64,000 bases of DNA, from positions 1,267,181 to 1,331,180 of the forward strand of contig CAUYUJ010015948.1 of assembly GCA_963575745.1 (NCBI GenBank), in the 5' to 3' direction. The notes beneath the pieces are model-generated. The model searched no databases. It was given only the letters and a program-made list of their open reading frames with translations, and had not been told where the DNA came from. The translations under genes and the position numbers were made by a program. Source of the stretch: Prorocentrum cordatum (taxonomy: Eukaryota; Sar; Dinophyceae; Prorocentrales; Prorocentraceae). Shown here in pieces: positions 8,730 to 17,130 of this stretch (the stretch's first letter is position 1; the number at the start of each line of letters is the position of its first letter).

Positions 8730-10253
8730 TTAACCTTTACCTTTCCCCTTGAAGCTCCTCCGTATCCTCCTCCTAACACGACGCACTGGTTTTCGTGTGA
8801 ACCTACTCCACCTCCGTTTAGCCTGTTGTAATAACCAGAACAAATGCTCTGCACGCTGATTGTCATTATCCATATTCATAATATCTGACCAATCTAAAGC
8901 TTCAACACCGTCTGATGATATAGTATCTGTGTCGGTGCCGGAGTCGAAATCCTCGTCACCCAAGTAGGTGGATACGCCGTCGGTAAGGGGGTTTGATTCA
9001 CCCCATATAGAACGGTGTGGTTGAGGTTCTCTAGAAGGAGGGCTGGTTGCCCAGCTTGGTTGTGATCGATCTCCTGCTAGCAGAGCAGTGGATTCTCCAG
9101 GATCATCGGCCCATATGCTTGGGGGCCCGTTTCCAGGCTGGGCGTCAGTGGTTAAGGTAGTGTAGAAGTTCCCACTACCAGATCCCCTTCCCCTTCCAAA
9201 TACAGATCCTATGTTGCCAGGAGACCGTTCTGATAGGTGACCTATCGAACGCATCCTCTCCAGCAACTCATCATGCTGTTGTTGTGTTCGGGGCATTTGG
9301 TGATTGAGTGGCTGTAAGAGTTGCGTGGCTCGCTGGTTGCCGACGCCTAAGGCGCGGAACAGGATCGTGGTTAGTAGTTGGAAGTTGGGAAGGTCGAGTC
9401 CCACCGACTGTGCCTCAAGTCGGGCCATTTCGAATCGGGTAAGGGTGACATCGATTCGTTCTCCGTGAGGCACGTGGAAGTCGATGAGTTGTGTGCCGGA
9501 AGTGAGTTGGCGCTCATCTTCCAGGCGTTCGAACTTCATGTTTAGGAGGAACATGATGTAGGTCACTGGGTCGGTGTGGACCCCATCGATGTCAGCACCA
9601 TAATTTATAATGTCAGGCGGTACCCTCATGGCGAGTGTCCTCGCTAGGCCACCCAGGCCGCGTTGTATGGCGGCCGCTTGGGCCTGTGGCGTCATACGTC
9701 CGCTTGTGACGTTGAGCCACGCGTTGACCTCATAAACGTACTCGCGGAAAGGTACGTTGCCTTGAGGGTCCCAATATGGGCAATGTCTTTGCCCATCGGT
9801 GCTGTTGTCTCCACAACGCATGTGTCCGATTGCTGCCCCCAGCGCGAACCATATGATAGCGAAGATAACCAGCCCAAGGCTGTGTAGATAGGGGTGGTTA
9901 TTAGGCGCGTTGCCGCGCTGGGGTAGCGCCTTGTCGAGTCTTCGAGGCGCTCTATCTGGCGGGTCTCCCCGCCCATGCTTCAGGTACTGCGTTTTTGGCT
10001 CGTTGCCGAGCGGTTGGTAGTAGCGCAATGATGAAGCATCTATGGTACCAGTGTTGTTGTCTAGACGTCGTACCTCTCGTCTTGCTTCTTGCTCTTGGAT
10101 AGATCCTCGTAAACGTACTGGGAGTGGTAGAGCAGGGTGGTAGGTTTTCACGAGGATCGTGCCGAAGAGTATGAGGATGAGAAGAGCAAGAGCTGACCAC
10201 ACGAGAGTGCGGCCAGCTCCGCTACCAAGTCGAAAGTGAGCCTGGTAACTCAA
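8730..10253 (-). CDS. Ty1/copia-like Gag with two N-terminal membrane segments
   Basis: A frame of 507 residues plus TAA at 8730-8732. Residues 16-37 (LVWSALALLILILFGTILV) and 126-145 (LGLVIFAIIWFALGAAIGHM) are strongly hydrophobic and look like membrane helices, which is unusual for Gag. Residues about 170-342 resemble dinoflagellate Ty1/copia-type Gag (VYEVNAWLNVTSG, DPVTYIMFLLNMKFERLEDE, LTTILFRALGVGNQ, QLLQPLNHQMPRTQQ). The C-terminus is very basic and ends FKGKGKG. The frame has no ATG before about residue 145 and stays open upstream to about 10370, so an upstream exon or a non-ATG start is possible. After the TAA the same frame continues into the zinc-knuckle segment, giving either stop readthrough or an inactivating nonsense mutation. 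Confidence 0.75.
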   Translation of the reverse strand: MSYQAHFRLGSGAGRTLVWSALALLILILFGTILVKTYHPALPLPVRLRGSIQEQEARREVRRLDNNTGTIDASSLRYYQPLGNEPKTQYLKHGRGDPPDRAPRRLDKALPQRGNAPNNHPYLHSLGLVIFAIIWFALGAAIGHMRCGDNSTDGQRHCPYWDPQGNVPFREYVYEVNAWLNVTSGRMTPQAQAAAIQRGLGGLARTLAMRVPPDIINYGADIDGVHTDPVTYIMFLLNMKFERLEDERQLTSGTQLIDFHVPHGERIDVTLTRFEMARLEAQSVGLDLPNFQLLTTILFRALGVGNQRATQLLQPLNHQMPRTQQQHDELLERMRSIGHLSERSPGNIGSVFGRGRGSGSGNFYTTLTTDAQPGNGPPSIWADDPGESTALLAGDRSQPSWATSPPSREPQPHRSIWGESNPLTDGVSTYLGDEDFDSGTDTDTISSDGVEALDWSDIMNMDNDNQRAEHLFWLLQQAKRRWSRFTRKPVRRVRRRIRRSFKGKGKG

Positions 10254-10494
10254 ATCGCATCCGCTCCCATGGGAATCGAATGGCAGATAGCGTCCATTAC
10301 CCTGCTGGGGTGGTTCAGTATGGGGAATGGACGGGTATGATAGGATAAGATCGATGTATCGGTCTTTCCATCACATAGCGAACACTAAGGTAAGTGTCCG
10401 GGCAAATAGGGCGCGCGTGCCTTGAGCCAAAGGCAACGGCGCGCGAGCTATGCTCCCGATACTATAACATCTCCCAAAGAGCTACCCTTAAAGT
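10254..10494. other. Possible 5' leader of the polyprotein, no other gene
   Basis: The Gag frame stays open upstream to a TGA near 10372 (PPQQGNGRYLPFDSHGSG can be read) but has no ATG. No promoter motif is recognisable. An upstream coding or trans-spliced exon boundary may lie here. Confidence 0.35.
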
Positions 10495-11170
10495 CAAGAG
10501 AGGCCCGAGACGGCCAAAGATCGCCCGAAGACGCCCCAGATGGCCCCAAGACAGCCCAAGAGGCCTCCAAGACGCTCCAAGGGCCTTCCAAGAGGCCTCC
10601 GAAGAGGGCCCCAAGTTGCCAAAATCGTTGATTTTCATTGGTTTTTTCTATGTTTTTTTGCGTTCTGGCCTTTTCGCTTCCGGACGCTCCAAGAGGGCCC
10701 AAGAGGCCTTCAAGACTGCTCCAAGACGGCCCACGAGGCTCCCAAGACGGCCCCGGAGCGGCCCAAGAGCGCCCCCCAGACGGCCCAAGTGCTGCCCAAG
10801 GCGGACCAAGAGGCCCCAAGACGGGCCCAAGAGGGGCTCAAGAAGGGAACCGAGAACTGAAAAATCGAGCCCTCCGCCCCAGAAGGCGCCCAGGACCCCG
10901 AAAGAGGCCCCAAGAGACTCTCCAAGACACCCCCAAGACGCCCCAATAAGCTCCCGTGAGGCCCCAAGAGGACCAACAACGTCAGGCCCCAGGCCCCAAG
11001 AGGACCAACAAATACCGCCAAGAGCCCGCCGAAAGCCCCCCAAGAGACCGTCACGAGAGCTCAGGAGGCCCCCTGGAGGCCTCCCGAGTTCTCCAAGAGG
11101 CCTAAAAAGAGGCGCCAAGAGGCCCCAAACGGCCCCACCGAGGCTCCAAGAGGCCACGAACGCGCAAGCA
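10495..11170 (+). repeat. Composite CCAAGAGG-array element, copy 1
   Basis: An imperfect array of roughly 9-12-bp units of the type CCCCAAGAGG/CCAAGACGG is interrupted by an AT-rich core at about 10615-10695 (GCCAAAATCGTTGATTTTC... then TTTTCGCTTCCGGACGCTCC). Related elements occur at 25680-26215 (inverted), 33205-33960 and 39755-40350. Arg/Pro-rich ORFs across it are by-products of the repeat. Confidence 0.8.
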
Positions 11171-11254
11171 AACGCCTGCGATGGCACAATACGGGCCGGC
11201 GGAATGAGCGAAGCGATTAAATAAATCGTGAGGGCGTCCACAGCGAGAGAGTTA

Positions 11255-11580
11255 GTTATTCCTGAGTGTTGAGCGCGCAGCGTCTGAATCAATTGCGAGG
11301 AAGTCCCACGCGAGAGCGCGATTCCTGGATACATTGTCAGGAGGTCCCGCGCGAGAGCGCGATATGGGTTGAATAGTGGGGAGGTATCCGGCGGGAGCCT
11401 GTGTTGATGTAGTTCACGGCCCAACAAGTCAGTTAGGTGAACCTTCACTTTCCTTTGTAAAGACCAGGGTGCGAGCGTGTGGACAAGCACTTTAATTTAG
11501 CAACTACAATGGTTACCAGGGGAGGAGAATCAACAACACATATTCTTTAAAGTGAGAATACGACAGCAACAGACGTCTTA
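11255..11580 (+). repeat. Direct repeat block, copy A
   Basis: Contains tandem units with GTCCCACGCGAGAGCGCGAT and GTCCCGCGCGAGAGCGCGAT, then a GCGGGAGCC...GTGCGAGC...CACTTTAAT landmark order, then AATCAACAACACATAT. The same landmarks in the same order recur at 11855-12190. GCGC-GAGA-GCGC is again a GNRA-loop palindrome. Confidence 0.8.
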
Positions 11581-11854
11581 ACACTGTTCGCTCTTTTTTG
11601 CTCGCATACCACTCAGCACGTATATGACAATCCTCGATACCCGCCCTTTCCGTCTTTGGTTATGCTTCCTGATGGGTACACCTTTCTTACCTGGAACGTG
11701 AATTTCGTGCAGCCCCTAAGGCAGGGGACAGAAGGACGGATGGAAGGAAGGGGCTCGCGGAATGCGGGTTGCTGCAGCGTGCGTCCTGCCATCATCACGA
11801 GGACATCTCGAGCGACGGCGTGATTCCCAAATGAATTGTGAAGACATGCGCAGC

Positions 11855-12190
11855 GAAAGCGTGATTCCTGACTGTCGAACGCGCGGCGTCTTGGGGGAAG
11901 TCCCACGCGAGAGCGCGATTCCTGAATATATTGTCAGGAAGTCCCGCGCGAGAGCGCGATTTGGTATGCATTGTAAGGAAATATCCAGCGGGAGCCGTTG
12001 CTGTTCTCAACCGCGGGCCAAGGGCACAGTTTGGTGACGCCTCAGTGTCCCTGGTAAACAAGCAGGGTGCGAACCCTGGGGGGAAACACTTTAATCACTT
12101 TAATTGATAAATAAACGCTTTCCGGGCAGGGACAATCAACAACACATATATATTTTTTTGAAACGAGAATTCACCAACAACAACAGCAGC
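11855..12190 (+). repeat. Direct repeat block, copy B
   Basis: Second copy of the block at 11255-11580, offset by about 600 bp. It includes two CGCGAGAGCGCGAT units, GCGGGAGCCG, GGGTGCGAACC, CACTTTAATCACTTTAATTG and AATCAACAACACATAT. Confidence 0.8.
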
Positions 12191-13720
12191 ACTAACGACA
12201 GCAAAACAATAACAGTATCAACAACAACAACAACAATACCGACAACAACAACAACACTATCAACATCACCACCACCAACACCACCAAAACAAAAACAATC
12301 GGAATAACGATTACAACAGCAACACCAATACCAACACCAACACCAGCACCACCAACAACAACAACTGTCCTCCTCCTCCTCCTCCTCCCCCTCCTCCTCC
12401 TTCTCCTCCTCCCCCGAGGGTGGGGGCCTGGCACCAATTCTCATGGTGTCAGCGCCACACACTCCTCGGGGCACACCGTCAGAATCGACTGCAGTCGGCG
12501 ACGGGGGGCAGCTAAACTGGCTCGCGCCTTTGAGAACCAGCCGCGTGTCATTTTGCCCGTGGCAGCGGCGTTAGCCATGCCCCGTGACCTGGAGATGGGT
12601 ACCAGGCGCGGGGGATTGCGCATTTGGTTGAGAGGCGGGGGCGCGAGGCCCGTAAGTCCCAAGGTGGCCGTGTGCCCGCTCACCCTGGGAAACAAACCCA
12701 GTTGCGCATGCCAGCTGATTGGGCAGGGGTTGATAATCGGGAAGTGCCTCGCAGTGACGAGGTGAACCGATCGTCCCCCACGCACCACGCTCTCTCGGCT
12801 GGAGGCAAGTCGCTGGGCGACGAGGTAGCTGCCTATCCCCTGCTCGTCGGCGCGCGCGCCTTCGGGCCCGTTTCCTCCCCTAAGGGGGAGGCCCGGGGTG
12901 CCGGTTGCCTGCAATTGCCGTGGGCACCGTCCACTAGCTGGACCCATGACTCCTCCTCCTCCTCCTCCTTCTTCTCCTCTTCTCCTCTTCTTCTTCTTCT
13001 TCTTCTTATTAGTATTATTATGTTTATTATTCTTCTTCGTCTTCTTCTTCTGCTTTTGCTTCTGCTTCTGGTTATTATTATTATTATTTTTCTTCCTCTT
13101 CCTCCTCCTCCTCCTCCTCCTCTCTCCAGAACCTTCCCCCCCTCTGCCTCCTCCATCCTCGCCTCCCCCATATGCCCCCATCTCCTCCCGCCCATGCCGC
13201 TGGTGGGTGACCCGCCTCAAAGGAGTATCTCTCACCTGGGATGCGGATGAAGTCGGGGGCGACCAGGCCGAGCTGGGCCGCGGGGCGCGCGCGCCGGCTG
13301 GACGACGACGACGACAACGACGACGACGACGACGACAACGGCGACGATAAGGACGACGGACGACAACGACCACCACGAGGGCGACTGCGGCGGACGACGA
13401 CGACCACAGACGACACTGGCGAGGACGACGGCGGCGGGAACAACGACGACAGACTTCGACGGGCAACGACAGTCGACTTATCCCCTTGACCGTTGGTGGA
13501 TAATGCCCAGGAGCTGTTGAGCCCCGCTTCACGTGGCCGCCCTGTGGCAGCTGGGGGCGAGGTCCACGAGGGCGACGGCGATGGACAACGACGATGACGT
13601 TGGCGTAGGTGACAACTCACGAAGGAGGGCGATCAGGCCCGGTGTCGGTGGTAAGCAGGAGAGAGGAACGGCGGATATAGGAAAAACAAAACACACATAT
13701 GGTAGCGAGCGTGGACCCCA
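12180..13720. repeat. Trinucleotide-rich tracts (CAA/CAC, CTC, TTC, ACG)
   Basis: Successive microsatellite tracts: ACAACA/CACCAC at 12180-12360, CTC at 12365-12410, TTC/TTA/TCC at 12950-13130 and ACG at 13300-13450. The long ORFs here are homopolymeric by-products. No gene recognised. Confidence 0.75.
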
Positions 13721-13724
13721 AGCT

Positions 13725-13930
13725 GTGTTTCTAACAATCTATGTTGTGAATCCTATGTGAAGCAATATGTGTGGTGCAACCTATGTTGTGTAGTCGATGC
13801 GGTGCAGTCTAAGTTGTGCATTCTATGTGGTGCAGAATGTGTGATGCAACCTATCTGAAATTAATGGTGCACTCCTGTATACGTTATGCAATCGACGTGG
13901 TGCGATCTATGTAGTGCAATCCACTTTGAC
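13725..13930 (+). repeat. TATGTTGTGCAAT minisatellite, array 1
   Basis: Diverged tandem units of about 18-19 bp built around ATGTGGTGCAATC/TATGTTGTGCAAT. A second array of the same motif lies at 15210-15515. Each precedes a copy of the duplicated block. Confidence 0.7.
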
Positions 13931-13933
13931 TGT

Positions 13934-14509
13934 CTTGAAGCTGTCCTCTCCACTGCTCGCGCAAACATCCCACCCACCCACCCGCAACTTGGTTTGCAAA
14001 ACCTGTTGAGACCGACTGCGACGACACCGACGACAACGACTAGGACGACACCGACGACGTCTCCGACGACTTCGACGACGACACCGACGCCGCCGACGCC
14101 GACAACGACGAAGACGACGACGACGCCAACGGAGGCGACGACGAGGGAGGAGGAAGGACGACGACGGCGACAACGACGACAACGACGACAACGACGAGGG
14201 AGGAGGGAGGACGGCGACGACGCTAACGACGACGAAGGAGGAAGGACGGCGAAGCCGACGACGACAACGACGAGGGAGGAGGGAAGACGACGACGACAAC
14301 GACGACGACGACGACGGCGACGAAATAGGAGGGACGACGACGAGACGCCGACGACGGACGACGACGACGACGTGGGAGGAGGAGGAAGGACGACCACGGC
14401 GACAACGACGACGGAAACGACCACGACGCCAAGGACGACGACGACGAACACGAGAAAAGACAGAGGACGACGTAGGCGACGACGACGACGACGACGCGGG
14501 AGGAGGGAG

Positions 14510-14543
<34 letters not shown>

Positions 14544-15190
14544 CAAGAGCGCGCGCGCGCACGCTTTTGTTGAAAATCCGTGTTGCGAAACCTTGGGTTT
14601 TTGTAGGTTTTTTGGACGCACGATTTTGAAATCCTTCCGAAACCGATGGGTTTTGAAGGTTTTCGGCGTACGCCCGCGACGACGCGCGCGTCTGCACTTC
14701 GTCCCGTTTTTTGCAGAGGATTCTCGCGACGGCACACGCGCAAGGGCGTTCGACAGATTTCGACATGCGCGCGCGAAGCCCGTTTGGTAGCATGTTGTGA
14801 AGATCTTGGAAACACTATGGTTTTCTTAAGACTTCGCAAGAGCTCGCGCGGAAGCTTTTTTTAGCAAATCAGTGTTGCGAAACCCTGTTTTTTACGTTTT
14901 TTGGAGACTCGCTTGCGAAATCCTTCCGGCACCGCAGGTTTTTGAAGGATTTCGACATGCGCGCGCGACGACGCGCGAGTGCGCACTTCGTCATACTTTT
15001 TGCAAGGGATTCGTGAACAAGTGTTATGTTCGAAAAAAATGTCACCGCACTGTGTTTTTTACAAGGGACCCTCGGGGGGGGGGGAAACCGGCCTGCCTGG
15101 GATGGTATGATTTCATATTCAGGATGGACGAGTGTGTGCAAAAAATGTATGAATTTATAGTATCCCAGTGGGAAGCGTTAACTCCAGGGG
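13934..15190 (+). repeat. Large direct duplication, copy 1
   Basis: Begins CTTGAAGCTGTCCTCTCCAC, continues with an (ACG)n tract, then at about 14579 and 14873 two diverged ~295-bp subunits (TGTTGCGAAACC...TTTTGAAGG...GCGCGCGACGACGCGCG...CACTTCGTC), and ends with TTTTTTACAAGGGACCCTC and a G-run. Copy 2 begins at 15527. Confidence 0.85.
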
Positions 15191-15209
15191 GGGCAAGAGT
15201 CTATTCTCT

Positions 15210-15515
15210 TTTAAGAAGGAGAATCTACGTTGTGCAATACATGTGGTGCGGTGTATGTGGTGGAATCGATGTGTTGCAACATATGAGGTGCAACCTACGG
15301 CCTACAATCTTTATAACACAATTTATGTTGTGCTACATGCGTGGTGCCAGATATGCGTTGCAATATATGTTGTGCAGTATGTGTTGTGCAATATGTGTTG
15401 CGCAGCTTAGGCGGTGCAATTCAATGTGTGTAATCTGAGTTGTGCGATCTTTGTGGTGCAATGTGCGTGAGTGTTGCAGTCTGGGCGGTGCAGTCTATGT
15501 TGTGCAATAAACAAT
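15210..15515 (+). repeat. TATGTTGTGCAAT minisatellite, array 2
   Basis: The same motif as at 13725-13930, for example GTTGTGCAATACATGTGGTGC and ATATGTTGTGCAGTATGTGT. It directly precedes copy 2 of the duplication. Confidence 0.7.
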
Positions 15516-15526
15516 CACTTGCTCAA

Positions 15527-16575
15527 CTTGAAGCTGTCCTCTCCACTGCTCGTGCAAACATCCCACCCTCCTACCCGCAACTTGGTCGTAAGACCATTTC
15601 AGACAAGACCGTGACGGTGGGTACCAGATGGCACTTGGCCACGACACCGACGCCGACGACGACAACGACGACGACGGCGACGAAATAGGAGGGACGACGA
15701 CGAGACGCCGACGACGGACGACGACGACGGCGAGGGAGGAGGAGGAAGGACGACCACGGCGACAACGACGACGGAAACGACCACGACGCCAACGAGGACG
15801 ACGACGACGAACACGAGGAAAGACAGAGGACGACGTAGGCGACGACGACGACGACGACGCGGGAGGAGGGAGGACGAGGACGACGACGACGACGCAAGAG
15901 CGCGCACGCACGCTTTTGGTGAACATCCGTGTTGCGAAACCTTGGGTTTTTGTAGGTTGTGTGGACACACGATTTTGAAATCCTTCCGAAACCGATGGTT
16001 TTTGAAGGATTTCGGCATACGCGCGCGACGACGCGCGCGTCTACACTTCGTCCAATTTGTTGCAGAGGATTCTCGCGACGGCACACGCGCAAGGGCGTTC
16101 GACAGATTTCGACATGCGCGCGCGAAGCCCGTTTAATAGCATTTTGTGAAGATCTTGAAAAACCCATGGTTTTCTTAAGATTTCGCAAGAGCTCGCGCGG
16201 AAGCTTTTTTAGCAGATCAGTGTTGCGAAACCCTGTGTTTTTGTATGTTTTTTGGAGACTCGATTGCGAAATCCTTCCGGCACCGAAGGTTTTTGAAGGA
16301 TTTCGGCATGCGCGCGCGACGACGCGCGCGTGCGCACTTCGTCATATTTTTTGCAAGGGATTCGTGAAAAAGTGTTATGCTCGAACCAAAAATGTCACCG
16401 CATAGTGTTTTTTACAAGGGACCCTCAGGGGGGGGAGATACCGGCCCCCCGGGGATAGTGTAAATTCATATTTTGGATGGACAGGTGGTCATAATCATGT
16501 ATGATTTACATACCCACAAGGGGGGACCGATAACGCCGGGGGGGGGGGGTAGATCCGATTCTGTATATAGAAAGG
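15527..16575 (+). repeat. Large direct duplication, copy 2
   Basis: Repeats the order of copy 1: CTTGAAGCTGTCCTCTCC, (ACG)n, two ~290-bp subunits at about 15932 and 16222, TTTTTTACAAGGGACCCTC, G-run. The offset from copy 1 falls from 1593 bp at the left end to about 1350 bp after the (ACG)n tract because the tract is shorter here. Confidence 0.85.
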
Positions 16576-16739
16576 AGAATGTAGGAGGCGACGGGGCAAC
16601 GACGGTGGCCACTTAGCCGCCAGACCGAAGACACGGCCTAGACGACGGGCGGCGACGAGGCGGCGACAGCGGTCATATAACCCCCAGAACGAAGACACGG
16701 CCCATTCCCTCAGAAAAGAAATGCGACCCCCTTCAGCGC

Positions 16740-17130
16740 AAGATATCGGGAGAGAGAGAGAGAGGGATAGAAAGAGAGAGAGAGAGAGAGAGATAGAGAA
16801 AAAAAAGAGTGAGAAAGAGAGAGAGATAGAGAAAGAGAGAGAGAGAGGGAGAGGGAGAGAGCGAGAGAGAGAGAGAGAGAGAGCGACACGCAGGCTGGGA
16901 CAGAGACCGAAGGAGAGAGACAGAGGGAGAGATAGAGACAGCAGGATGAACAAGGATGGAGAAGGAAGAGGGACAGTAGGGGGAGGAGGGGGAGGGTAGA
17001 TAGGGGAGGAAGAAGAGGCAGGTCGGAGGGAGAAGAGATGACGAGATTGAGGTTCGAGGGAAGAAGAGGAAGAGGTCGGAAGGAGGAGAGGACGAGGAAA
17101 AGGCGGAAGAGGGAAGGAAGAAGGGCCGAG
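16740..17130 (+). repeat. GA-rich tract
   Basis: (GA)n with interruptions, grading into GGAGGAAGAGG repeats. Not coding. Confidence 0.9.

Larger units (their letters stand above)
3146..10011 (-). repeat. Cluster of GNRA-tetraloop mini-hairpins inside the polyprotein
   Basis: On the mRNA strand each unit is GCNNG-[GNRA]-CN'N'GC with complementary N and N'. The 18 fully paired members are at 3146-3159, 3638-3651, 4048-4061, 4553-4566, 4814-4827, 5957-5970, 6038-6051, 6614-6627, 7331-7344, 7547-7560, 7622-7635, 8246-8265 (8-bp stem), 8576-8589, 9042-9055, 9125-9138 (one G-U pair), 9905-9918, 9958-9973 (6-bp stem) and 9998-10011. Loops are GAAA (12), GCAA (5) and GAGA (1). One-mismatch members are at 4250, 4505, 5350 and 7048. 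Sixteen are read as xGNxP-like peptides, one as ARQRA (4048) and one as SWATS (9042), so all three frames occur. Confidence 0.9.

Noticed and set aside
3146-10011. GNLP/GNPP as a conserved protein repeat
   Set aside because: Residues around GN vary with the stem bases, pairing is kept, and two units are read in other frames; a nucleic-acid motif explains it better.
11255-12190. Direct repeats as LTRs of the polyprotein element
   Set aside because: Both copies lie on the same (5') side of the gene and none was found beyond 2985; no TG...CA ends or target duplication seen.
12441-13532. 363-codon minus-strand ORF
   Set aside because: Homopolymeric Arg/Lys/Asn runs from TTC, TCC and ACG tracts; no domain; equally long ORFs exist on the other strand.
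13861-14839. Two ~310-codon minus-strand ORFs in different frames
   Set aside because: Both are generated by the (ACG)n tract, giving poly-Val/Ser or poly-Arg.
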